Below, in pieces: positions 1 through 9,100 of a stretch of 26,078 nucleotides of DNA (its first letter is position 1; each line of letters begins with the position of its first letter). The translations under genes were made by a program, and so were the position numbers. The notes beneath the pieces were generated by a model, which was given only the letters and a program-made list of their open reading frames with translations, was not told where the DNA came from and made no database searches. Origin of the DNA: Schoenoplectus triqueter (lineage: Eukaryota; Streptophyta; Magnoliopsida; Poales; Cyperaceae); assembly GCA_964058805.1 (NCBI GenBank), contig CAXKVV010001692.1:1-26078 (forward strand), given 5' to 3'.

Positions 1-160
1 ATATCTTATGCAAATAAGATGTATATACCCCGTATCGGTTTAATTCTTAGATTTGCAGCTTAAAGTCCAAACCAAATAAAATTGGATTTTCTTGGTTCGG
101 CTCTGTCGACTAAGAAAGTTAAATTAGATTTAAGCTTTCTTTATACTTTCTTTACGCTTT

Positions 161-645
161 CTTTTCGAAAACTTTCGATTGTGTTAAAGTATATCTAAGA
201 ATGTGATGAAGCAATAAAGTACCTGAGTAAGAGCTGTTGATCTCCACACATAAAAGATAAGGTGATGTCAAAGAAAGATGGGAAGTGGATACCTTCGGTA
301 TTCTTTCTGACATGCCCTTTTACGTGTCCTGATAACTGGCCCAAAAGGAACTTTGTCACGTTACCAAATTACTTTTGCGCTTTCGAAGCATGGCAAATGT
401 AACTCTTTTGTTTTTTTCGAAAACTTTTGGTTATGAGAAGTATATCTATGAATGTGATAAAGCAATAAAGTACCTGAGTAAGAGCTGTTGATCTCCACAC
501 CCGAAAGAGATGGTTCTGTCTAGGAAAGATTGAATTTAAAGTGGTCCTCGTGACCCCGATCTTTCCTGGGAGCCCCTTTTACGTGTCCTGATAACTGGCC
601 GAAAAGGAACTTTGTCACGTTATCAAATTACTTTATCGTACCAGA
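161..645 (+). repeat. Two tandem copies, about 251 bp period, with hairpin
   Basis: Copy 1 runs from about 161 to 411 and copy 2 from about 412 to 645. GTATATCT lies at 189 and again at 440, and the stretch AAGTACCTGAGTAAGAGC follows in both. The middle of each unit diverges in primary sequence but keeps complementary arms (about 264-280 with 297-316, and about 517-530 with 558-570). Both units then share TTTTACGTGTCCTGATAACT and a GGAACTTTGTCACG tail. Confidence 0.85.
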
Positions 646-745
646 AGGAATTAACTGTTTTGAAATCATATAAAATGTTTATATGCTTTTTACGGTATAA
701 ATAAAGAACAAAGATGTAGTTGCAAAATAAAGAATTGAGAACTGA

Positions 746-960
746 TAGTTATATATGTGACTGATTCATGTATATATATACAAAATGTTTGTATGAGCAG
801 GTAAATTAGATTTACTGCTTTGATATGAAATGTATCTTATCATAGATGCAAAGCTACTTCTATTGGATATATAGTAGTTATATACGTGACTGATTCATGT
901 ATATATACAAAATGTTTGTATGAGCTGGTAAATTGGATTTACCGCTTTGATAATAAATGA
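746..960 (+). repeat. Two tandem copies, 129 bp period
   Basis: The segment beginning TAGTTATATA at 746 recurs at 875, including GTGACTGATTCATG, a TA-rich stretch and TACAAAATGTTTGTATGAGC. Each copy ends in a hairpin around TAAATTRGATTTA (about 795-820 and 922-946). In copy 2 the arms are GGTAAAT and ATTTACC, perfectly paired. Confidence 0.85.
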
Positions 961-1421
961 GTAAATTAGATTTATCATTTTAAGGAACCGTGAAAGAATG
1001 TTATGTCAAAGAAAGACTGGAAAAGGAACTTTCAATGGTCTTTCTGGCAGACGCCTTTTCACGTGTTCATAAGTCTGTTTAAAGTCAGCTTAATAAACTG
1101 ACTAATTATAAATGTGTAAATTAGATTTATCATTTTAAGGAACCGTGAAAGAATGTTATGTCAAAGAAAGACTGGAAAAGGAACTTTCAATGGTCTTTCT
1201 GGCAGACGTCTTTTCACGTGTTCATAAGTCTGTTTAAAGTTAGCTTAATAAACTGACTAATTATAAATGTGTAAATTAGATTTATCATTTTTAAGAAACC
1301 GTGAAGGAAGGTTGTGTCAAAGAAAGACTGGAAAAGGAACTTTCAGTGGTCTTTCTGGCAGACATCTTTTACGTGTTCGTAAGTCTGTTTAAAGTCAGTT
1401 TAACAAACTGACTGCTTACGA
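961..1421 (+). repeat. Three tandem copies, 155 bp period, with conserved hairpins
   Basis: GTAAATTAGATTTATC starts at 961, 1116 and 1271, giving an exact 155-bp spacing. Each copy contains the arms TGTCAAAGAAAGAC and GTCTTTCTGGCAGA around a purine-rich loop, then CTTTT(C)ACGTGTTC, then a second small hairpin built on AGTCAG and CTGACT. In copy 3 that second hairpin is a perfect 9-bp stem (AGTCAGTTT with AAACTGACT). Copies 1 and 2 are nearly identical; copy 3 has more changes. Confidence 0.9.
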
Positions 1422-1859
1422 TGTTAAACCCGAAAAATTAAGTAATATGCCCTACCTACTCTGTCCTCGCATATCATTGTTCATTGGCAGACGTGACCTA
1501 CTCAGTAGGCGTCACCTTTTACCTTTGGTTTTCGAGGGTTATGTCCGACATAACGAATCAAATAGAGTGAGGTTACTTACCAATGATTTCCAAAACAGTT
1601 TTGGGCTTGGGGCAAAGTTTCGTTAAAACATATGATGTTTAGCGAAACCAAGAATCACATAGAGATGTGATTAGCAAAGAGTTGCTTACCTAAGATAATT
1701 AATAAACGAGTTATTCAACGATAACTTGATTATCAATGAAAATAGGGATCTTGGTCCTAACTACAAACGGGAATAGAACAAATTTGTAGTGGGAGTTTTA
1801 TTTGAAATAAGACATTACATGAACAAAGCTAAAAATCTTTACATTTTACGTTGTAGCAC
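1422..1859 (+). other. Leader segment just upstream of gag, several small hairpins
   Basis: No gene is visible. Inverted repeats stand out at about 1489-1516 (GTGACCTACT with AGTAGGCGTCAC), 1617-1648 (GTTTCGTTAAAACAT with ATGTTTAGCGAAAC), 1653-1672 (AATCACAT with ATGTGATT, perfect) and about 1707-1730 (CGAGTTAT with ATAACTTG, one G-U). No tRNA-Met type primer-binding sequence (TGGTATCAGAGC) is present, which is a further sign that the 5' LTR junction is not here. Confidence 0.5.
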
Positions 1860-3089
1860 ATGGCTAAAGAAACTCTTACTAATACGTTCCGTGCGCTCAT
1901 ACTAAGACATGAGAAACTCGAGTACGTCCTTAACACACCAATCTCTGCACAGCCTGCAGTAGGTTGCACAGCAAATGAAGTCACCATGTACAACAAGCAC
2001 AAAGAAGATGAGCTTGATGTACAAAGTTTATTGGTCAAGAAATTTAAGGTGACTAAATCTCTGCTGAGTCATAAGATGACTGAGGGCAGCTCTCTTGACA
2101 CTCACATGCTCCGTATGACGAGCGATGTTGAGCAGTTGGAGAAGCTTAACAGTCCGTTGAACAAAGAGTTTGTTACGGATGTTATCCTGAACTCTCTCCC
2201 TCCTAGCTATTCTAATTTCATCAGGAATTATCATATGCTGGGAATGGACAAGAGCTTGCAGGAGCTCCAAGGGATGTTGAGGATCGCTGATGGGGACATG
2301 AAGAAGAGTTCTTCTATCCTCGTGATCCAAGAAGGTGCGAGGAAGATTAAAAAGATGAAACGCAAAGCGACTCCCAAAATGGCACCTAAGTACAAAGGCA
2401 AAGGGAAGATGGTTCCTAATCAGAACACTTCCAAGGCAAAAGCTTCTACCTCTGACTGCTTTTATTGTCAAGGCAATGGTCATTGGAGGAGGAACTGCCC
2501 TAAGTATCTGGAGGATTTGAGGACGGGAAAAGTTCCCAAAGTTTCAACCTCAGGTATTTTCATGATTGAAGTTAACGTTGTTACCTCTATTTATGATTGG
2601 GTATTGGATACTGGATCATGTGCTCATATTTGTTCAAATATACAGGCACTAAAGAATAGGAGGAAACTACGTAATAAGGAAGTACAACTCCGAGTTGGAA
2701 ACGGAGCACAAGTTGCAGCCGTAACAGTCGGAAGTATAGAGTTGTATTTGCCTAGCGGGCTTGTAATGGAACTTGAAAATGTATATTTTGTTCCAAGTAT
2801 TTCCAGAAACATCATTTCAATCTCATGTTTAGAAATGAATGGTTTCTCTTTTGTTATAAAGGACAATGGTTGTTCTATATATAAAGATGAGTTATATTAT
2901 GGATCTTCTTTTATGATGAATGATCTTTATATACTGGAAATAGACAAACCTATATTTAACATCAATAAACGACTCAAAACATCTCATGAAAGTATGACTT
3001 TCATATGGCATTATCGCCTTGGTCATATAAACGAGAAACGCATCAAAAGTTACATGAAGTTGGACTTCTTGATAATTTTAATATTGTGA
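1860..3089 (+). pseudogene. Copia gag-protease region (N-terminal part of Gag-Pol), broken
   Basis: This open segment encodes the structural Gag protein and the aspartic protease that matures Gag-Pol in virus-like particles. Residues about 60-150 are the UBN2-type gag core (LNSLPPSY and the MLRIADGDMKKS segment). A CCHC zinc knuckle of spacing C-x2-C-x4-H-x4-C lies at about residues 200-213 (CFYCQGNGHWRRNC). The protease site is WVLDTGS near residue 250, with a flap-like LRVGNG downstream. The GAG-pre-integrase HYRLGHI sits near the end. The start at 1860 matches the usual MAKET-type Gag start, but the N-terminal region is shorter than in relatives, with apparent deletions after ALILRHEKL and after DELDVQS (comparison from memory of the family). 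A base lost near 3048 throws the frame into a stop at 3087-3089, inside the integrase zinc-binding region. Confidence 0.88.
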
Positions 3090-4121
3090 ATCTTGTTTAC
3101 GTGAAAAATGACCAAATTGTCTTTCTCCAAGAAGGGCGAAAGGACAAGTGACTTATTAGCCCTTATACACACAGATGTATGCGGACCAATGAGTACTTGT
3201 ACAAGAAATGGTGATCGCTACTTTATCACGTTTACTGATGATTACAGTAGATATGGTTATGTCTACTTGATGAGACATAAGTCTGAATCCTTTGAAAAGT
3301 TCAAGGAATTCAAGACTGAAGTAGAAAATCAACTGAATAAAAGTATTAAGGCCTTACGGTCAGACCGTGGAGGCGAATACTTAAGTTATGAGTTTACAAT
3401 GTACTTAAAAGAATGTGGGATAGTCTCACAACTCACACCTCCGGGAACGCCGCAATGGAACGGTGTTTCTGAGAGGAGGAATCGAACTCTGTTAGACATG
3501 GTTCGTTCCATGATGAGTAATACCACACTCCCAAAAATATTTTGGGGGCACGCACTAGAAACTGCTGCACTAACAATAAATAGGGTTCCATCCAAGTCAG
3601 TAGAAAAGACTCCATATGAGTTATGGTTTGGTAAGATACCAAATATGTCTTATCTTAAAATTTAGGGTTGCAAGGTATTTGTCAAACGTTCGACTTCTGA
3701 CAAACTTGGACCCAAAGCTGATAAATGTTTTTTCGTAGGGTATCCTAAGGAAACGAAAGGATATTACTTCTATTATCAGTCCGAGAACAAGATAATTGTT
3801 GCTCGTCATGGTATATTTTTGGAGAAAGAGTTTCTCGCAAAAGGAAGTAGTGGGAGTAATGTAATACTTGAAGAAATTCAAGATACATCACACAATACAA
3901 TATCTGATACTGATCAGATAAACCCACCACTTGATTCTTCGGCTAATGAGCATTTGGAAGAACCAAATCTACAAATAGTTGTGGAAGAAGTTCTAGTCCC
4001 GAGCTCATCTACTTCAACGCAAGTTGAAATAGAACTAAATGCGCATACTGATGTGGATGAAGTTCGACAGCCTGAAGAACAAGTGCTACGAAGGTCACAT
4101 AGGACAGTTCGTGCACCTTAA
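3090..4121 (+). pseudogene. Copia integrase region, with in-frame stops
   Basis: This part would insert the cDNA copy into host DNA. The CC half of the HHCC zinc-binding domain is visible only in another frame around 3086-3100 (CESCLR), so more than one indel lies between 3048 and 3108. From 3108 the frame reads the catalytic core. First Asp in HTDVCGP, second Asp in LRSDRGGEY and the Glu in NGVSERRNRT together form the DDE triad. The frame is broken at 3663-3665, where the usual IWGC Trp codon has become TAG, and reopens with GCKVFVKR and the FFVGYPKETKGYYFY segment typical of the integrase C-terminus. A second stop, TAA at 4119-4121, follows RRSHRTVRAP, the usual hinge before reverse transcriptase. 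Both stops are in the same frame as the flanking domains. Confidence 0.9.
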
Positions 4122-5167
4122 AGGTACATGGGACTGCATGAAGTCTCAGCATTTGATGCTGAAGATCCTCTGACCTATGCGGAAGCAGTGGATAGACCCG
4201 ACTCTGATAAATGGCTGGAGGCCATGAGATCCGAAATACAATCCATGTATGACAACACGGTTTGGAACCTGGTTGCACCACCTGTTGGGGTAAAACCCAT
4301 AGCTAACAAGTGGATTTTTAAAAGAAAAATAGACATGGATGGTAATATGACTATTTACAAAGCACGGCTAGTAGCGAAAGGTTTCAAACAAATTCTCGGC
4401 GTAGATTATGATGAAACTTTTTCGCCCGTAGCTATGTTTAAGTCAATTCGGATGCTCCTAGCAATAGCCGCATTTCATGATTATGAAATATGGCAGATGG
4501 ATGTGAAAACCGCCTTCCTAAATGGAAATTTGGAAGAGGACGTGTATATGATACAGCCCACGGGTTTTGAGGATCCAAGAAATGCTGGAAAGATATGCAA
4601 GCTTCTCAAATCCATTTATGGATTGAAGCAAGCATCACGGAGTTGGAATCTTCGATTTCATGAAGAAGTCAAAAAGTTTGACTTCATCAAATGCGAAGAA
4701 GAACCTTGTGTATACAGGAAAACTAGTGGGAGTGCCATCGCTTTTCTAATCCTCTATGTGGATGATATACTCTTAATGGGAAATGATATTCCCTATTGCA
4801 ATCAGCCAAATCTTCATTAAAGAAAGTGTTCTCAATGAAGGATTTGGGCGAGGCTGTCTATATACTAGGCATAAAGATCTATAGAGATAGATCTAAGAGA
4901 CTTATTGGATTAAGTCAAAGCACATACATTGATAAAGTGCTGAATCGGTTCAGCACGTAGAATTCTAAGAAAAGATTTCTGCCAATGAATCATGGTGCAC
5001 AGCTTAGCAAGACTCAGTGTCCTTTGACAACTGATGAGCAAAACATAATGAGTAGAGTACCATATGCTTCGGCTATTGGCTCTATCATGTACGCCATGTT
5101 GTGCACTCGCCCTGATGTCTCGTACGCTTGGAGTGTGACGAGTAGATATCAGGCTAATCCATGCTAG
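4122..5167 (+). pseudogene. Copia reverse transcriptase region, with frameshift and stops
   Basis: This is the RNA-dependent DNA polymerase domain (RVT_2 family). It reads in the integrase frame from 4122 to 4820: NKWIFKRKIDMDG, ARLVAKGFKQ, the catalytic-Asp motif QMDVKTAFLNG, SIYGLKQASRSW, and LYVDDILLMG carrying the paired catalytic Asp residues. A frameshift near 4790 leads to a stop at 4818-4820. The domain continues in another frame (MKDLGEAVYILGIKIYRDR), crosses a TAG at 4958-4960, and goes on with PYASAIGSIMYAMLCTRPD, ending at a TAG (5165-5167) where the family normally has Glu. The catalytic residues remain readable but the open frame is lost, so no active enzyme is expected. Confidence 0.9.
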
Positions 5168-5452
5168 GAGCACTGGAATGCTGCAAAGAATATCTTTAAG
5201 TACTTAAGAAGAACTAAGGATATGTTTCTCATCTACGGTGCTGACTCGGAGCTCGTGGTAAGTGATTACACAGACGTTATCACCTCATATGAAAAATCAT
5301 AAATAGAGGCGACGTAAAGATTTGTAAAATTGACACCGTCGGCAACACAGCTGATCCACTTGTAAGATCTCTACCTCAGGCCAAGCACTAGTTGCACATA
5401 TCTTCTATGGGTTTGAGACACATAGGAGATTGGCTGTGAGATTTTCCTTTAA
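5168..5452 (+). pseudogene. RNase H relic with core deleted
   Basis: After the RT stop the frame still reads EHWNAAKNIFKYLRRTKD and a YTD that corresponds to the first RNase H strand. The text then jumps to RGDVKICKIDT, ADPLVRSLPQAKH and the final GLRHIGDWL, which are the extreme C-terminus of Copia Pol. The central part, including the TEAEY and DN motifs expected of this family, is absent; I estimate roughly 90 residues are missing. The final Pol stop (TGA) falls near 5440. The deletion alone would abolish RNase H activity and so reverse transcription. Confidence 0.8.
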
Positions 5453-5518
5453 ATCTGAGAGATTTATAGAATAAAGAGATTTGTATAAGGCATGGCTCAA
5501 TATGATTGACTCCAAGCT

Positions 5519-5530
5519 TAAGTGGGAGAT
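5519..5530 (+). other. Polypurine tract of the Copia element
   Basis: AAGTGGGAGAT directly precedes the LTR start TGTTAG at 5531. It is the usual site where the RNA primer for plus-strand DNA synthesis is retained. Position and composition match other plant Copia elements. Confidence 0.85.
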
Positions 5531-6824
5531 TGTTAGTTTGTAATAATCTTGAAGTCAATAATACGATAAATTTGTTATATAAAGCTTTGTTCATGAATTG
5601 GATATTTAAACGATATTTTGTTTCCTTGAGTATTATTGAATTTATGAATCATTCCGAGTTCATGACTGGAATTTGAAACTTCATAATATAGAATATACTC
5701 TTAAAAGTCACTAACCAAGGTAATTAGCAGGAACACTAATTAACCGTTATCAGGTTAGTATGTGGATTAAATGATGGTCAAGTTTTACAGACCATAGACA
5801 AAGAGTTGTCATTTTAATCACATAAATAGATGTTCTAGGAACATCGTATTTGATAGACCCCGAATGAAACATTAAATGGAATTGTGTTCGTGTCATTAAT
5901 GTTTTCGTTCAGTATTAAATTCTAAAGTATGAGGTATTCATTTTTCCTACATAAGATATGTATGTGTGTGATTTCTACCAAACGTTATCCGTAAAAGGTG
6001 GCTATAAAGGTAGCTCTTCGGTATACATAACTTATGCGGAGGAAGAGATGGTTTGCCAAAAGTACTATTGTCCCTCATATTTCTATATGAGTTATAGCAT
6101 CACTGGGCCCCTTGATAGAGTAAGATTATCTGCTAGCAGTATAATTACAAGAGTAATTATATTTGATATTTTACTCAGGATCAAGAAAAAATTAAGTTTG
6201 CAAGGATGACACATACCTACCTTGAAACTGATCTGATAGCTATGAGACAAAAGAATTAAACACAAGTAAATAGTTTACTGGATCATGATATTGTACAGTA
6301 CATCATCATCTGTGTAATTGGATGGTCATAGTGCATTCTGCCAGATGCCTCCTATGATTATAGAAGTTAAAAGGGTTTTAACTCTATTTACCAACATAAC
6401 ACGGATCCTGTCGGGTCACACCGTATAGGAGTTAATCGGAGAATCTTATTGATTAATTATAAATTGTTTATAATTAATAATAAGATGGTTATAATTAATT
6501 ATATATGATATAATTATATTTGTCATAGAGATGACAAGAAGCAAAAATCAGATTGAATTTATAACGTGTTGGACACGTCGTATAAATTCGCCGAAACAAC
6601 AACCGAGAAAAATATAATTGTAGATGACAATTATATATATATTTGATTTGGATTTTAAATGTTAATTATGGATTTGAATTATGGGCCAAAAGCCCATTAA
6701 TAATTAAAGCCTTAATTAATAATTAAAAACCCAAAATCAGAAAAGCCCAAAATCCAAAAGCCCAAGGGTATTTCGGTAATTTGGCCAAAAGCCCAATGGC
6801 AAACTTGTAAATTTGGATCTTAGA

Positions 6825-6896
6825 TGACATCATGCATGACATCATATATGACATCATCCATGACATCATATATGACATCATCCATGACATCATCCT
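6825..6896 (+). promoter_or_regulatory. Six 12-bp TGACATCAT repeats in LTR U3
   Basis: TGACATCAT followed by three variable bases repeats with an exact 12-bp period at 6825, 6837, 6849, 6861, 6873 and 6885. The array ends about 85 bp upstream of the TATA box. The core TGACATCA resembles plant bZIP (TGA or as-1-like, TGACGTCA) sites with one base changed. Repeated TGACG-like boxes are known in the U3 of some plant Copia LTRs. A promoter-enhancer role is my inference. Confidence 0.75.
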
Positions 6897-6978
6897 CAAG
6901 GGTATTTTGGTCTTTTCACTTTGAAACCTCCTTACTATTCACGAGGGCATTTTGGTAATTTGTCAATTCCATTTTTTC

Positions 6979-6987
6979 TATAAATAG
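6979..6987 (+). promoter_or_regulatory. TATA box of the Copia LTR promoter
   Basis: TATAAATAG is a consensus plant TATA box. It is followed by a pyrimidine-rich CTTTCTCTCTC tract near 7030, as often seen around plant transcription starts. A start about 30 bases downstream, near 7010-7020, would define the U3/R boundary. Confidence 0.8.
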
Positions 6988-7063
6988 AGGGGTAGGGTGA
7001 GAGAAAAAGTTCCACCAAATCAGTTCTACTTTCTCTCTCCCGGTATACGGTTGTTTCAGAATT

Positions 7064-7217
7064 CACGGGATCGGTGAATAGTGTTTTTACGAAAGTTGCG
7101 GTATTTCTGCACATTTGTGAAACAGAATTACTGCGAGTCGTGAATAGTACTATTTCGTCTTTTTCTCGGGTGAATAGTGTTTTTGCGAAAAACCGCGGTT
7201 TACAGTATTTCTGGCAA
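7064..7217 (+). repeat. Duplicated GGTGAATAGTGTTTTT segment in LTR R/U5
   Basis: GGTGAATAGTGTTTTTACG near 7072 and GGTGAATAGTGTTTTTGCG near 7170 are about 98 bp apart, each followed by a GCGGT...CAGTATTTCTG-like stretch. A third GTGAATAGTACTATTTC lies between them. This is a degenerate internal tandem duplication of LTR sequence. Confidence 0.6.
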
Positions 7218-7400
7218 AAGAAATAAGCCGCTCTCTGGTCAGTCCTGGTGGATAACCTACAGAGGCATCAGACGTTTGGTGCTCCGAGACAAGCCGATTT
7301 TCATTCCAATTAAAATTTGGAAGCGAGGTATAACATCTTATATTAATCTATTTAATTGTTAAGTAGATTAATATTTTAGAAATCAATCATGGAGTAGATC

Positions 7401-7406
7401 AATAAA
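7401..7406 (+). promoter_or_regulatory. Possible polyadenylation signal in the LTR
   Basis: AATAAA lies about 390 bases downstream of the inferred transcription start, a plausible place for the R/U5 end. Plant signals are loose, so this is only a candidate. Confidence 0.35.
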
Positions 7407-7416
7407 GGTTTAAAGA

Positions 7417-7594
7417 GGTGTGTATCTCTCGGTAATCATCCGACACATCACTTTAACCCTAAGCTTAAGTTAGAAGTAAAATAATATTTTACCGTCTTTT
7501 GTAAAGGATTAAATGTCTGTAACTCTCGGTTATTATCCGACATACTTTAATCCCTAACTTAAGTAGAAGTAAAATTTTTGTTCTACGGTCTTTC
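7417..7594 (+). repeat. Two tandem copies, 97 bp period, near the LTR end
   Basis: CTCTCGGTAATCATCCGACA and CTCTCGGTTATTATCCGACA start about 97 bp apart (near 7427 and 7524). Each is followed by CTTTAA(C/T)CCCTAA..CTTAAGT, AGAAGTAAAAT and a (T/C)ACGGTCTTT or ACCGTCTTT end. The copies differ by several substitutions and small gaps. Confidence 0.8.
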
Positions 7595-7639
7595 CGCAGC
7601 TTGAGCATTAATGGGATTTGGGCATTCCGAATCCCAACA

Positions 7640-9035
7640 ACTATCAGGGACGACCAAGGATCAAATGTGAGGCATCCATCGGAACCACATCGGCATAAAT
7701 CGTAGTGGTGTAATGTGGCCCAAGAGTGAGCTGAAAGTGGCACCTCTTATTGACTTGAATTTCAACCCCTTTGTATACCCACCTGAGTTTGTATGGATTG
7801 GTATAATCTGTTGTGTCTAGCTTGAGTTTTCATACCGCTTCTTCTGAAATTACATTCTCCCAACTTCTCGAATCTATTATCATGACACACTTCTTGTTCT
7901 TAATAACACACGTGGTCTTGAAAATAGCATGCCGCTTCCAATCTTCAGAGGTTTTCGGCCCTAAGCAAAGCCTTCTCATGACTAAACTTTCAGCCTTGAT
8001 GTCTTCGGGATTTACCTCAAAAATTTTCTCAGACTCATCCTCGTACCGTCCTTCTTCTTCTTTAAAACCATCATTAGCATAAAAATGTGGACGAGACTTA
8101 AGATATTCTCTTGTATAATGACCCAGTTCTCGGAAATTATGACAACGAATGTTGGTTTTGGAATTTTCTGGGGTATTTTAGTTTGATTTAGGTTTAGTGT
8201 TTTGATTTGGTTTGGGTGAAGGAAGAAGTAGTTTGTTTCGGTTGGGATTTGTAGAGTTATTTGAGGCGGAAGATGCTTGAGAAATATTAGAGTTAACATA
8301 AGAAGAATTATTACGACTGAAGTTGCGGGTCCTCGTGAGTTATTTTTCCATGGCTTTTGCTTTGGCTTGAGCTTCAACTACGTTGTGGAAAGTGTGAACC
8401 ACAAACACATCTTGAATTGGAATTCAAAGGCCGTGCAAATATCGTGCAACTCTCAAATCATCAGTCTCATTGAGTTGATTTCGTGCTTCAAGTTTATAGA
8501 ATTCAAGAGTGTATTCCTCCACACTTCTTGTGCCTTGAGTGAGAGATTGAAGTTGTTGGAAAAATATTTATCTATAGTTGAGTGGCAGGAACTCACGATT
8601 CATTTCACAATTTAAATCAAGCCAAAGGTTGAGAGGAGGAAGACCATCAAGATAGCGGCGATACTTGAATGATTTCCACCATGCTGCTGCCCTATCTCTT
8701 AGTCTTATAGTCACCAGTGATACCTGCTTGTCAGGAGGAACTTCCTTGAGTTCGAATACTTCTTCAACTTTGCTCGTCTAGTCCAAATACTCTTTGGGAT
8801 CTAGGCTTCCTGAGTAATCTGGAATTTCGATTCGTATGCCGCCGTCCCATCGGTCATGATTTGGAGGTTGAGGGTTTTGGTTGAATGGTGGGTTATTATT
8901 ATTTTATGGATTTTGTAGATTGTTTTGATTGTCGGTGGGGGTAAGGCGTTCAACTAGAGTGGTGAGTACTTGCAAGGTTTCGGTATGGTTTTGTTGCATA
9001 CGTTCAAGAACATTGAGAATGTTAGGATCGGCCAT
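7640..9035 (-). pseudogene. Gypsy gag-protease region, heavily mutated
   Basis: Gag starts at the ATG complementary to 9033-9035 (MADPNILNVLERMQQN). A readable frame passes through stops at 8904-8906 and 8778-8780. It contains the retrotrans_gag signature: RWDGGIRIEIPDYSG, RLRDRAAAWWKS, and RSVEEYTLEFYKLEARN. The nucleocapsid zinc knuckle near 8150-8110 reads CHNFRELGHYTREY, so the second and fourth zinc-binding cysteines have been replaced by Phe and Tyr. The protease active site near 7890 reads MIIDSRS, where D-S/T-G would be expected, so Gly is lost. The region ends with MDASHLILGRP and a stop where Trp is normal, right at the Copia junction. There are at least four further stops (for example near 8575, 8435 and 8345). 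It is certainly non-functional. Confidence 0.85.
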
Positions 9036-9086
9036 GAAGATAATTGATGGAGATTTCACAAGCGAGAAGTCATGATGTCGAACCTC

Positions 9087-9098
9087 GCTCTGATACCA
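9087..9098 (-). other. Primer-binding site for initiator tRNA-Met
   Basis: The minus strand reads TGGTATCAGAGC, the exact complement of the 3' end of plant initiator tRNA-Met. It lies two bases inside the LTR end (TGTCA, complement of 9101-9105) and about 50 bases upstream of the gag ATG. This fixes the element's orientation and its 5' LTR boundary. Confidence 0.92.
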
Positions 9099-9100
9099 CT

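Larger units (their letters stand above)
1..1859 (+). other. Long, repeat-built, hairpin-rich leader upstream of Copia gag
   Basis: No coding sequence is visible here. The stretch is a chain of tandem repeats and inverted repeats ending at the gag ATG. A short motif, TAAATTRGATTTA, which folds on itself with a three-base loop, occurs around 119, 801, 928, 961, 1116 and 1271. A second hairpin type with GAAAG/CTTTC-like arms followed by a CTTTT(C)ACGTG motif recurs five times. Further hairpins sit at 3-20 (stem ATCTTAT, loop GCAA) and 112-141. I infer that this is element leader because it runs into gag without a visible boundary and is not LTR-like. It could instead be an unrelated repeat next to a 5'-truncated element. 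Confidence 0.55.
1..7639 (+). mobile_element. Ty1/Copia LTR retrotransposon, 5'-incomplete and decayed
   Basis: A plus-strand element with the Copia domain order: CCHC gag, DTG protease, GAG-pre-integrase, integrase, reverse transcriptase, RNase H, polypurine tract, then 3' LTR. Copia order (integrase before reverse transcriptase) separates it from Gypsy. The right boundary is well fixed: the LTR ends in CCAACA at 7639, matching the TGTTAG at its 5531 start, and sequence of a different, minus-strand retroelement begins at 7640. No copy of the 3' LTR occurs in 1-1859, so the 5' LTR either lies left of the window or is lost. The coding region carries several in-frame stops, at least three indels and an internal RNase H deletion, so it cannot be autonomous. 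Sequence style fits the long-LTR plant Copia lineages, but I cannot assign a lineage without a search. Confidence 0.9.
5531..7639 (+). mobile_element. 3' LTR of the Copia element, about 2.1 kb
   Basis: It begins TGTTAG right after the polypurine tract and ends CCAACA, a TG...CA pair with short inverted ends. It contains a U3-like half with purine/TA-rich DNA, site II-like GGGCC/GCCCA motifs (for example ATGGGC and GCCCAT, about 6683-6699), 12-bp enhancer-like repeats, a TATA box, then a GAATAGTGTTTTT-bearing R/U5 segment. The length is in the range of long-LTR plant Copia elements. Open frames inside it, such as 5958-6209, show no family resemblance. Without the 5' LTR, insertion age cannot be read here. 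Confidence 0.88.

Noticed and set aside
161..1421. CRISPR-like array
   Set aside because: The units are long (129-251 bp) and adjacent to one another without unique spacers, and the sequence is plant nuclear DNA.
1..1859. Could this be the Copia 5' LTR?
   Set aside because: It has no similarity to 5531-7639: the TATA box, the 12-bp repeats and the CCAACA end are all missing, and there is no tRNA-Met primer-binding site before gag.
5958..6209. Open frame of 83 codons in the 3' LTR
   Set aside because: It lies wholly inside the LTR U3 region and has no recognisable domain; probably chance.
7813..8377. Open frames on both strands over the Gypsy region
   Set aside because: They are out-of-frame shadows of the decayed minus-strand gag-protease reading.
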